Positions 1 through 6,751 of a stretch of DNA of 13,722 nucleotides are shown one piece after another; the first letter of the stretch is position 1; each line of letters starts with the position of its first letter. Below the pieces are notes generated by a model that searched no databases, had not been told where the DNA came from, and saw nothing but the letters and a program-made list of their open reading frames with translations. Origin of the DNA: Bacteroidota bacterium (lineage in GTDB: Bacteria > Bacteroidota > Rhodothermia > Rhodothermales > UBA10348); NCBI GenBank assembly GCA_022571135.1, contig JACZYK010000037.1, positions 1 to 13,722 on the forward strand. The letters are read 5' to 3'. A program made the position numbers and the translations under genes.

Positions 1-138
1 CGATCTAAATCCTAATCCGGAGGCGAGACCGTTCGACTCCGTTATTAAATTCTCAAAAACGGTACTATGCAGTCCAAGTGTTATGGACAATTGCTGCAAA
101 ATTACGATCACGTATACGCGCCTCCAAACTGATCGCGA

Positions 139-1110
139 GTGAACATCGACAATCGTATGATCAGAATCGAACAACAGACGCTTATCGATATTCTGGATTT
201 CCCCTCTCTCATAAATGCCGTCCGTGACGGTTTTACGTCGAGTATCGAAGTCCCTACCCGACACCACCATACGATAGGCGTAGAAGATTCGCCTGACGCA
301 ACATTGCTGCTGATGCCCGCGTGGAAATCAGGCGATGTCCTGGGAGTAAAACTTGTTACGGTTTATCCTTCGAATGCCGTACACGGCTTACCGGCAGTGA
401 TGGCCACTTACCTGCTGTTCGATGCCAGAACAGGCGCGCCTCTCGCGACGATCGAGGGCAAGACGCTCACGGAACGAAGGACGGCTGCCGCGTCAGCACT
501 GGCTTCTGAATATCTCTCGCGCCGGGACTCCCGGACCATGCTGATGGTAGGGGCGGGATCGATGGCGGGCCCACTGATCGAGGCGCACACCTCCGTTCGT
601 GAAATCGAGAAGATCCTGATCTGGAATATCTACCCTGGCGAGGCCCGGACTCTCGCTCGGCGGATGAAAAAGAAGGGATATCCAGTAGAGTTCATCACGG
701 ATATTGAGAGCGGTGCGAAATCGGCGGACATCATTTCGTGTGCCACGCTCAGCACCAAGCCGCTCATCCTCGGCGATTGGCTGTCGCCCGGTACGCATCT
801 CGATCTGGTCGGAGCATTCACGCCGGAAATGCGCGAGACCGATGATCATGCGATCTCCCGCTCGGATGTCTTTGTTGATACGCGAGACGGCGCATTATCC
901 GAAGCCGGAGATCTCATTCAGGCAATAAACAGCGGAAGCTGGTCTGCGAACGCAATCATGGCTGATCTTGCAGAATTGGCCGCCGGAGTTCGTCCGGGTA
1001 GAACCGATTCTGATCAGGTGACGGTCTTCAAATCGGTCGGAACCGCCATCGAGGATCTAGCCGCGGCAAAGCTGGCCTACGACCGTATTGCCGGCGATCA
1101 TTTCAAATAG
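139..1110 (+). CDS. Ornithine cyclodeaminase / mu-crystallin family NAD(P)-dependent enzyme
   Basis: A 323-residue protein with the full length and motif order of the ornithine cyclodeaminase/mu-crystallin superfamily, which also includes pyrroline-2-carboxylate and other imino-acid reductases and an archaeal alanine dehydrogenase. Visible are GVKLVTVYPSN (about residues 69-79, with the conserved Lys71), TGAPLATIEGKTLTERRTAAASALA (about 98-122), the Rossmann loop GAGSMA (138-143) and GAFTPEMRETD (about 225-235), which carries the Asp region used by the family. The substrate cannot be told from sequence, so no gene symbol is given. The usual DG before the LTxxRTAA motif is EG here. The start chosen is GTG at 139; ATG at 157 (MIRIEQQ) is equally possible, and neither has a convincing Shine-Dalgarno sequence. 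The gene stands alone on its strand, and its last 13 bases overlap the end of the convergent HD-domain gene. Family is certain; reaction is not. Confidence 0.9.
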   Translation: MNIDNRMIRIEQQTLIDILDFPSLINAVRDGFTSSIEVPTRHHHTIGVEDSPDATLLLMPAWKSGDVLGVKLVTVYPSNAVHGLPAVMATYLLFDARTGAPLATIEGKTLTERRTAAASALASEYLSRRDSRTMLMVGAGSMAGPLIEAHTSVREIEKILIWNIYPGEARTLARRMKKKGYPVEFITDIESGAKSADIISCATLSTKPLILGDWLSPGTHLDLVGAFTPEMRETDDHAISRSDVFVDTRDGALSEAGDLIQAINSGSWSANAIMADLAELAAGVRPGRTDSDQVTVFKSVGTAIEDLAAAKLAYDRIAGDHFK

Positions 1111-1922
1111 TATTTAGGATCCTGTCCGGTCACCATCGCCACGATCTCCATGTGTGAGATGATCGGAGATGCCTTCACCTTGGTCATAAGAACCTCCTCT
1201 ATCTGGAATAATCCCGTCACGTCATCCATGTGAACACAGATCTTTACAGGTTTCTGATCACCGGGGCCAATTTCTACTCGGGTAATTGAATTAGCCGAAT
1301 AGCGGTGCATGTCCCCCACCATCGGATCACGAGCCATATTTAGAGGAATCCTGGAGCGTCCGCGCGACATATCGGTTCCGTCAGCCACCAGAACGACTCC
1401 TGCTTCCACCGAGTGAATCCGGGTATGAGCCATATGTCCAATTATGACTTCGTGCGTCAGAGATCGAAGAACAATCCGAAGGCCGAGATCATCGGGGTAT
1501 AATTTATCCAGATACCGCTGAATGATCCCGTCCACCAGAGTAACGGAATGCCACTCATGCTCATCCCGCGTAACGGCCATGCCGACATCGTGCAGAAAAC
1601 AGCCAAGCACGGTGGCAACAGCCGAGTCCTCAAAAGTACCGATTTCATCCGATTCCAGAGAGGTCATGACGCCCGCCTCGTGCATGAGTCTCAGAATTTT
1701 GAGGGAGTTGTAGGTCGTAATCCGCGCATGGACCGGACCGTGGTCGTTGTATCCCAGTCTCCTGACTGAAACGGCGTTGGCGTAGCTGTGATACAGATTG
1801 ACCTCCTCGTCCCAAAGTAATTCGTGCAGCAGTTCTTCCACTTTACCTTCGGCCCTGTTCAGAAGGGCTGTGTCCAACTGTTGCTCTTTGGGCGTGGGTA
1901 TTTTCCAATCCGGATAATTCAT
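1098..1922 (-). CDS. HD-domain metal-dependent phosphohydrolase, function unknown
   Basis: A 274-residue protein beginning MNYPDWKIPTP. It shows an HD-superfamily metal site: NDHGPVHA (His61, His65), the diagnostic CFLHDVGMA (His111-Asp112), a following EHEWHS (His125), THEVIIGH, and a later Asp in VADGTDMSRGR. Such proteins usually hydrolyse phosphate esters or nucleotides; no substrate can be assigned. The C-terminal 70 residues (VEIGPGDQKPVKICVHMDD onward) look like a small beta-rich domain. The frame stays open upstream to 1985, but that extension would place the start inside the rpsA terminator hairpin and encode a Cys/Arg-rich sequence unlike the rest, so ATG at 1922 is preferred. The start lies 16 bases past the terminator's U-tract, so transcription must come from terminator read-through or from a promoter inside rpsA. 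The stop codon lies within the 3' end of the convergent cyclodeaminase-family gene. Confidence 0.85.
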   Translation of the reverse strand: MNYPDWKIPTPKEQQLDTALLNRAEGKVEELLHELLWDEEVNLYHSYANAVSVRRLGYNDHGPVHARITTYNSLKILRLMHEAGVMTSLESDEIGTFEDSAVATVLGCFLHDVGMAVTRDEHEWHSVTLVDGIIQRYLDKLYPDDLGLRIVLRSLTHEVIIGHMAHTRIHSVEAGVVLVADGTDMSRGRSRIPLNMARDPMVGDMHRYSANSITRVEIGPGDQKPVKICVHMDDVTGLFQIEEVLMTKVKASPIISHMEIVAMVTGQDPKYYLK

Positions 1923-1938
1923 CTTACATCGCTCAGCT

Positions 1939-1972
1939 AAAAAAAGGGGACGACATGAACATGCCGCCCCCC
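1939..1972 (-). terminator. Rho-independent terminator after rpsA
   Basis: Read on the minus strand, a G-rich arm and its C-rich partner (1946-1971) form a stem of about 12 pairs, including two G-U wobbles, around a tiny loop. A run of seven U follows (1939-1945). It starts about 20 bases after the rpsA stop codon. The opposite strand also has a T-rich stretch after the stem (1973-1982), so it may work in both directions, although no plus-strand gene points at it closely. Confidence 0.85.
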
Positions 1973-1990
1973 TTTCTTTTTTCAACCTAT

Positions 1991-4888
1991 TCAGGACTTC
2001 TCGTCGGTTTCCTGAGAATCGTCTCCTTTGGACTTTTTGGCGGAAGTCTTTGACGTCTTTGTTTCGGCCTTGGCCTTGGATTCGGCCTTGGTCTTTGGCT
2101 TGGCCTTGGATTCGGCCTTGGTCTTTGGCTTGGCCTTGGCCTTGGATTCGGCCTTGGCCTTGGATTCGGCCTTGGTTTTTGGCTCGGCCTTGGTCTTGGA
2201 TTCGACCTTGGTCTTTGGCTCGGCCTTGGTCTTTGGCTCGGCCTTGGCCTTGGATTCGGCCTTGGTCTTGGATTCGGCCTTGGTCTTTGGCTCGGCCTTG
2301 GTCTTTGACTCGGCCTTAGGGGGCTTCTTTTCGGCTACGGCTTCCTTACCATCGGTCGACTCCGTCTCTTCGACCGGAGCCTCGACTTGAGCATCCGCTA
2401 CGGCAGAGACTTGTGTTTCTGCTTCCACTTCTGCGTCTGTCTGAGCGTCAGTTTCAACTTTTTCCGGCCTCTCTAGTTTAATTTCGACGGATGGTTCCGG
2501 TTTATCAGAAGCCTCGGCCTCCGGTTTCGCCTTGATGCCAGTTTTTGATTCCTCCGCCTCGAGTTTTACCTTCAGATCGGCCAGACCACTTAGCTCTCCG
2601 AGGGTCGTCGGTCCTGTTGCGGCTTCTTTCTGACGGTATCCCGATATTTCTCGCTTCTCTTTCTGACGCACTTGGCGCTTCTCACGGTCCTCCGCCTTTC
2701 GTTCTTCTCTTACCTTGACCCTCTCCGAGGCGGTCTCGCTGAGGATAATCTCCTTTTGTCCTGGAGAAAACCGGATGATCAGAAGATCTTCCAATTGATG
2801 CCCGATCGGGTAGGCCTCCGGAATCTGTGACTGATTTCGCAATTCGCCACCGGGAACGAATGCCTCAACTTCCATCGGAAGCTCTACGACGACGCCTTCA
2901 TTCTCGTGTCGCACGACTTTTGCGTCAGACCGCTGACCTTCGCCGTAAACCTGTGCAAATTGTTTCCACGGATTCGTATCGACCTGTTTGTGGCCCAGCG
3001 AAATTCGGCGATCGTTAGTATCGATATTCAAGACGACGACTTCGAGCTCATCCCCCTTCTTCACCATTTCACTGGGATGACGAATCCGCTTCGTCCAGGA
3101 GAGGTCGCTTATGTGAACAAGCCCGTCGATCCCCGGCTCGATCGCCACGAATACACCGAAGTTAGTGATGTTGCGAACCTTGCCGCGCATGATCGTACCC
3201 GGGGGATAGTTCTCCGCAATATCATCCCACGGATCCGGCCCCAGTTGCTTCATGCCGAGTGATATTTTCTTGCCCTCGGTATTGATGTCGAGAATTTTCA
3301 CATTCACGAGTTGCCCGAGAGAAACCATCTGGCTGGGATGGCGAATATGCTCCGTCCAACTCATCTCCGAGATATGAACGAGACCTTCGATACCCTTCTC
3401 CAATTCCACGAACGCGCCGTAGTCGGTTATCGATACGATCTTTCCCTCAACAACGCTATCCCGGTCGTACTTCTCTTCGATATTCTCCCACGGATGTGGC
3501 TGCAACTGTTTCAAACCCAGAGAAATTCTCTGCCGTTCTTTGTCGTAATCCAGAACCACGATATTCAGCTGCTCGTCCAGACTCACGAGTTCGGACGGAT
3601 GCGAGACACGGCCCCATGATAGATCCGTGATATGGAGCAATCCGTCGACGCCACCGAGATCAATAAAAACACCGAAATCGGTAATATTCTTGACGGTGCC
3701 TTCGAGAATCTGACCGGGCACCATCGATGACAAAATCGTCTCTCTCTGCTCCTGAAGGTCCTTTTCAATGAGGGCCTTGTGGGATACGACGATGTTTTCG
3801 TTGATTGGATTGAGCTTAACGATCTTGAACTCCATCCGCTTTTCGAGATACGAGTCAAAATCACGAACCGGACGTACGTCGATCTGTGATCCGGGAAGAA
3901 AAGCTTCCATTCCCTCGAACAGTTCGACAATCATTCCACCTTTGATTCTGCGGACAATCGTTCCTTCGATAACTTCTTCACTCTCGAAAGCTGTCTCGAT
4001 TCGACGCCAGCGGCGGACCGTGTCTGCCTTTGTCTTAGACAGCACAAGCTGTCCGTGATAGTCTTCTATCCTTTCCAGATAGACCTCTACCTCGACCCCT
4101 ACCGAGAGCTCGCCTTCGAACTCGGAGCGGGATACTATACCGTCGCTCTTGAATCCGATGTCGATGACAACGTCTTTCTCACCGAGACTGACGATTCGCC
4201 CGGTAACGATCTCGTGTTCCGAAACGTGGGTGAGCGTCGACTCAACGAGATTTCGAAGCTCCTCCAAACCGACGGTATCGGCGTCCGGATCTTGGGACGA
4301 ATCCAGATCTTCGAGCTTAACTACGTCGTCGGTAATTTTACCGGTGTACCCGATCATCCCCTCGGGAATTGCGAGCATCAGAACCGGTTCATCCAGAACC
4401 GTCGTCTCCTCGGTGACAGCCTCCTCCAGCGTGTCACCGGATTCCTCTACCGTCGAAAGGTCGACGGATCCACTTTCTGTATCGGCTTCAGCATCTTCTT
4501 CGGGCGTCTTTTCAGATGCTTCGGGCGTCGCCTCTTCCTCTACCACGCTTTCCTCCTGAAAAGCGGATTCGGAAGCGGGCTCTTCTATAACCATCTCCTC
4601 TAAGGGAGCAGGTATTTCTTCATTCGGTCCTCCGTCTTCTGCGGTGTCCTCCGCGACAGAGGAAACTTCGGCGGCAGGTTCAGTACCCTCTTCCGCCGTA
4701 TCCGTTGACAAGGATTCCGATTCGACTCCTCCTGCGGATTCGGGAATTTCTGTTTTGTTTTCGGGAGCTTCTTCTGTTGGTACCGATTCTACATTCGTAT
4801 CCCCTGTTTCCGCCTTTGCGGGTTTTTCGAGGGTAATAGTCTCGCTAACCTCCTGCTCCACGTTCGGGTTCTGCTGATCTTCAGCCAT
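1991..4888 (-). CDS. rpsA: 30S ribosomal protein S1 with long acidic N-terminus and Lys/Ala/Glu repeat tail
   Basis: Ribosomal protein S1 binds mRNA and helps the 30S subunit start translation. The 965-residue product has six S1 (OB-fold) repeats at about residues 224-290, 303-374, 390-463, 477-549, 562-636 and 650-720. Repeats 3-5 are the most canonical, each with a (D/N)(F/Y)GVF/AF motif, GLLHI or GLVHIS, and SLGxKQ followed by a proline-tryptophan pair. Most S1 proteins are about 400-600 residues; the excess here is an N-terminal stretch of about 200 residues very rich in Glu, Ser, Thr and Ala, and a C-terminal tail of about 240 residues. The tail begins with a mixed-charge Arg/Lys/Glu helix-like segment (725-755), continues acidic, and ends in imperfect six-residue KAESKT/KAEPKT units (858-945). 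The start ATG has no Shine-Dalgarno, as is common for rpsA. Terminators on both sides suggest a single-gene transcript downstream of cmk. Confidence 0.95.
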   Translation of the reverse strand: MAEDQQNPNVEQEVSETITLEKPAKAETGDTNVESVPTEEAPENKTEIPESAGGVESESLSTDTAEEGTEPAAEVSSVAEDTAEDGGPNEEIPAPLEEMVIEEPASESAFQEESVVEEEATPEASEKTPEEDAEADTESGSVDLSTVEESGDTLEEAVTEETTVLDEPVLMLAIPEGMIGYTGKITDDVVKLEDLDSSQDPDADTVGLEELRNLVESTLTHVSEHEIVTGRIVSLGEKDVVIDIGFKSDGIVSRSEFEGELSVGVEVEVYLERIEDYHGQLVLSKTKADTVRRWRRIETAFESEEVIEGTIVRRIKGGMIVELFEGMEAFLPGSQIDVRPVRDFDSYLEKRMEFKIVKLNPINENIVVSHKALIEKDLQEQRETILSSMVPGQILEGTVKNITDFGVFIDLGGVDGLLHITDLSWGRVSHPSELVSLDEQLNIVVLDYDKERQRISLGLKQLQPHPWENIEEKYDRDSVVEGKIVSITDYGAFVELEKGIEGLVHISEMSWTEHIRHPSQMVSLGQLVNVKILDINTEGKKISLGMKQLGPDPWDDIAENYPPGTIMRGKVRNITNFGVFVAIEPGIDGLVHISDLSWTKRIRHPSEMVKKGDELEVVVLNIDTNDRRISLGHKQVDTNPWKQFAQVYGEGQRSDAKVVRHENEGVVVELPMEVEAFVPGGELRNQSQIPEAYPIGHQLEDLLIIRFSPGQKEIILSETASERVKVREERKAEDREKRQVRQKEKREISGYRQKEAATGPTTLGELSGLADLKVKLEAEESKTGIKAKPEAEASDKPEPSVEIKLERPEKVETDAQTDAEVEAETQVSAVADAQVEAPVEETESTDGKEAVAEKKPPKAESKTKAEPKTKAESKTKAESKAKAEPKTKAEPKTKVESKTKAEPKTKAESKAKAESKAKAKPKTKAESKAKPKTKAESKAKAETKTSKTSAKKSKGDDSQETDEKS
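2051..2317 (-). repeat. Imperfect 18-bp tandem repeat coding the S1 C-terminal tail
   Basis: About fifteen units of 18 bp encode KAE(S/P)K(T/A), with one unit shortened to KPKT and single variants KVESKT and KAKPKT. The units are in frame and nearly identical in DNA, so copy number should change easily by slippage without breaking the reading frame. On the plus strand the same repeat creates long Trp/Pro- or Leu/Ala-rich open frames that are not genes. Confidence 0.9.
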
Positions 4889-4955
4889 CGTTACGTGGTC
4901 GAACGTGCAAACCGGAAGGCTCTAAAGCCGTGAGGAATACCGGGCAACGTTCATG

Positions 4956-4984
4956 ATTCTAGGTGAATAAAAACCCGCTGCCGA
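4956..4984 (-). promoter_or_regulatory. rpsA: Possible rpsA promoter
   Basis: On the minus strand a TAGAAT hexamer (4956-4961) lies 17 bases after TCGGCA (4979-4984), a moderate match to a sigma-70 type promoter, about 70 bases before the rpsA start. The -35 part overlaps the upstream terminator stem. A transcript from here would carry a small hairpin (GGCT, loop TTAG, AGCC at 4918-4929) in its leader. Short promoter matches of this kind arise often by chance. Confidence 0.25.
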
Positions 4985-5004
4985 CCTCCTCAGCCCGGCG
5001 CGGG
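4969..5004 (-). terminator. Rho-independent terminator between cmk and rpsA
   Basis: On the minus strand CCCGCGCCG pairs with CGGCAGCGGG (one bulged A) across a loop of about 12 bases, spanning 4974-5004, and is followed directly by five U (4969-4973). It lies about 60 bases past the cmk stop codon and about 80 bases before the rpsA start, so it probably separates the two transcripts at least partly. Confidence 0.7.
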
Positions 5005-5066
5005 AATTCTTTAGCAATCGCCTGACCGGAAAGCACGGTAGGGTCAGACTATTATGTTACAATCAT

Positions 5067-5741
5067 TCAGCCCAGTCGTTCCCGCACAGCCGATTCAATC
5101 ATGTCAATCTGTTTACTGAATGAAAGATTCGTTGTGTCAATGAAGATTGCGTCCTCTGCCGGCCTCAGGGGTGATAAATCACGCGAGCGGTCACGCCGGT
5201 CTCTGTCAACGATTTCCTGAAAAATCTCTTCCTCGTCGGGCGACTCTCCAGCCTCCTTCAGATCGCGGATTCTCCGACGCGTCCTTTCGCGAGGATCCGC
5301 ATCCATAAATATTTTCACGTCGGCCTCCGGAAATACTACGGTGCCTATATCTCTGCCTTCAATGACAACTCCCTTACCGATCGCACACTCCTGCTCGGCT
5401 ATTCTCCTCTGCTCCTCAACCATTTTTTTCCGTACCGGAGCGAGCGTACTGACCCTCGAAGACATGGTCGCCACATCGCGGGTTCGTATCAGTCCCGTTA
5501 CGTCACGGCCGTCCAGACGTAAAATCATATCACCATTTTCGTACCGTATGTCCAAGTTCAGGGTGTCCAATATGTCTACGGCATCCTTTTCCGTAACCTC
5601 GGCGCCGGCTTCCAGAAACCGCAGCGCCACGGCCCTGTACATCGCACCGGTATCCAGATAGAGCAGGCCGGTGCGGGCCGCAATGGCTCGCGCTGTCGAA
5701 CTTTTTCCGGATCCCGCCGGACCGTCAATAGCTAGTATCAC
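5067..5741 (-). CDS. cmk: (d)CMP kinase (cytidylate kinase)
   Basis: Cytidylate kinase transfers phosphate from ATP to CMP or dCMP in pyrimidine nucleotide synthesis. The 224-residue product has the usual length and motifs: a P-loop GPAGSGKSS (residues 7-15), LDTGAMYRAVALR (about 29-41), EGRDIGTVVFPEADVKIFMDA in the middle, and DRRDRSRDLSPLRPAEDAIFIDTTNL near the C-terminus. The start is GTG at 5741, giving MILAIDGPAGSGKS, where the family normally begins; no Shine-Dalgarno precedes it. The gene lies upstream of rpsA in the same direction, a pairing common in bacteria. Only 14 bases separate its start codon from the end of an inverted-repeat element at 5756, so its promoter and most of its leader must lie within or beyond that element. 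Confidence 0.95.
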   Translation of the reverse strand: MILAIDGPAGSGKSSTARAIAARTGLLYLDTGAMYRAVALRFLEAGAEVTEKDAVDILDTLNLDIRYENGDMILRLDGRDVTGLIRTRDVATMSSRVSTLAPVRKKMVEEQRRIAEQECAIGKGVVIEGRDIGTVVFPEADVKIFMDADPRERTRRRIRDLKEAGESPDEEEIFQEIVDRDRRDRSRDLSPLRPAEDAIFIDTTNLSFSKQIDMIESAVRERLG

Positions 5742-5755
5742 AGTGTCGTTGTTTA

Positions 5756-6016
5756 GGGCCTGTTATCGCTACCTGAAGGCGCCCTGTAGCCGCCTGTAAA
5801 CAGGCGAATCAAGGCGTAGGAGGGGAATTTGGTGAAATCAAATGAACGACGAACAACAGAGAGTGGTCCGTTTACAGGCGCTACCCACCGGGCCGGGTCT
5901 ATTTTTTCGCCCAGCGGCGTTATCAGACGACAATGTAACGGTGTTACACTGCGTGTCTTCTGCCTTGCTGGACAATAGCCGCCGGCAGGACGGTTTCAGG
6001 TAGCGATAACAGGCCC
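5756..6016 (+). mobile_element. MITE-like inverted-repeat element, copy 1 (longest)
   Basis: A 261-bp element bounded by a perfect 22-bp terminal inverted repeat (5756-5777 and 5995-6016) starting GGGCCTGTTATCGCTACCTG. A second inverted pair lies inside: 5786-5801 with 5870-5884, sharing CGCCTGTAAAC. The left 136 bp and right 32 bp align with copy 3 at 13504-13671, and the left 98 bp with copy 2 at 10695-10792. TA precedes the left end and TT follows the right end, so a TA duplication is only half visible here. Compared with copy 3 it has about 93 extra bases (roughly 5892-5984), which include a small hairpin, TGTAAC-GGT-GTTACA (5934-5948). No transposase is encoded, so it would need one supplied elsewhere. 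It fills most of the gap between the divergent genes cmk and the RNA methyltransferase. The + orientation is arbitrary, chosen to match the copy 2 reading into meaB. Confidence 0.85.
5842..6003 (+). CDS. Small open frame (53 codons) inside element copy 1, doubtful
   Basis: An open frame starting MNDEQQRVVRLQ and ending QDGFR, with its TAG stop inside the right terminal repeat. The start ATG is preceded by GGTGA with a 6-base spacer, the same leader arrangement that starts meaB in copy 2 (MNDDRLD). Copy 3 has AAG in place of this ATG, so the frame is not kept across copies. I recognise no domain. It may be the start of the lost ORF of a parent transposon fused to downstream sequence, or simply chance. 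Confidence 0.25.
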   Translation: MNDEQQRVVRLQALPTGPGLFFRPAALSDDNVTVLHCVSSALLDNSRRQDGFR

Positions 6017-6128
6017 TTGTCAGCCGCGAAACTATCTCTCTCGCGCTATGCCGTCAAATAATTGAGCGGTTACGGTGATGAATTGCCGGAGGAATCGGTC
6101 CTTTCAGCCGTTAACGGTATTATCAACC

Positions 6129-6668
6129 ATGAGGAAACTGAAACACCACGAAATCGACCGACCCACGCCGGAGGCCCTTTCCTCGATGGAGCGGCACCCC
6201 ATAATCGTCCTCGTCGAGAACATTCGTTCAGCTCACAATGTGGGTTCGATCCTTCGCACCTCAGACGCAGTCCGTGCGGAACGAGTATTCCTGACCGGAT
6301 TTTCTCCACCCGCCTCTCACAGAGGTGTTCACAAGTCCGCTCTGGGAGCACAGGATACAGTCCCCTGGCAACATGTACAGAGTTCTGTCGAAATCGCAAC
6401 CAGACTTAAGGCGGACGGTGTCACGCTGGTCGCCCTTGAGCTGACCACGAATCCGACGCGTTCCGAAGATCTTCCGGGAGATATTTTTCCTGTTTGTCTG
6501 ATGGTGGGCAACGAAATAGAAGGACTTTCGGAGGATCTTCTGGCTTGGGCCGATTTCGCCCTTGAAATCCCTCAGTACGGAGCCAAGCAATCTCTGAACG
6601 TGTCCGTGGCCACCGGAATAGCCATGTACGACCTGTTACGGCTTTATCTGGATCGACGTGGCAATTGA
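6129..6668 (+). CDS. SpoU/TrmH family RNA 2'-O-methyltransferase
   Basis: A 179-residue SPOUT-class enzyme that would use S-adenosylmethionine to methylate a ribose 2'-OH in tRNA or rRNA. All three SpoU motifs are present: motif 1 ENIRSAHNVGSILRTSDA (30-47, with the Asn and Arg that act in catalysis), motif 2 LMVGNEIEGLS (124-134) and motif 3 IPQYGAKQSLNVSVATGIA (147-165), the last forming the knotted cofactor site. There is no added RNA-binding domain. Which nucleotide it modifies cannot be told. ATG at 6129 (MRKLKHHEI) is chosen because this opening resembles the usual family N-terminus; the frame stays open to GTG/ATG at 6075-6080, which would add 18 unconserved residues. It is divergent from cmk, with element copy 1 between them. 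mutA follows in the same direction, about 80 bases on. Confidence 0.9.
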   Translation: MRKLKHHEIDRPTPEALSSMERHPIIVLVENIRSAHNVGSILRTSDAVRAERVFLTGFSPPASHRGVHKSALGAQDTVPWQHVQSSVEIATRLKADGVTLVALELTTNPTRSEDLPGDIFPVCLMVGNEIEGLSEDLLAWADFALEIPQYGAKQSLNVSVATGIAMYDLLRLYLDRRGN

Positions 6669-6751
6669 GATTGTCCACAGTCAAAGCTGACCGTCGTACT
6701 TTATTCTCTTACTGTCAGTCCCCGAAAATCTGCCTGCTTCCAGACTTGCCG

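Noticed and set aside
1..138. Possible gene fragment or promoter at the left edge
   Set aside because: All frames are quickly closed by stops, and only a weak TTGCTG/TATACG pair was seen, too poor to report.
2051..2317. Repeat array considered as a CRISPR
   Set aside because: Units are contiguous with no unique spacers, and all are in frame within rpsA.
2028..2390. Long plus-strand open frames, one Leu/Ala-rich and one Trp/Pro-rich, opposite the rpsA tail
   Set aside because: They are reverse-strand readings of the 18-bp repeat coding KAESKT units; the rpsA frame has clear S1 domains and correct ends.
4055..4603. 182-codon plus-strand frame opposite rpsA
   Set aside because: It lies wholly antisense to the S1 coding frame, has no recognisable motif and no start context; a shadow of biased codon use.
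6665..6751. Upstream extension of mutA from TTG at 6665
   Set aside because: The added residues resemble no mutase N-terminus and the TTG overlaps the previous stop; ATG at 6752 fits the family better.
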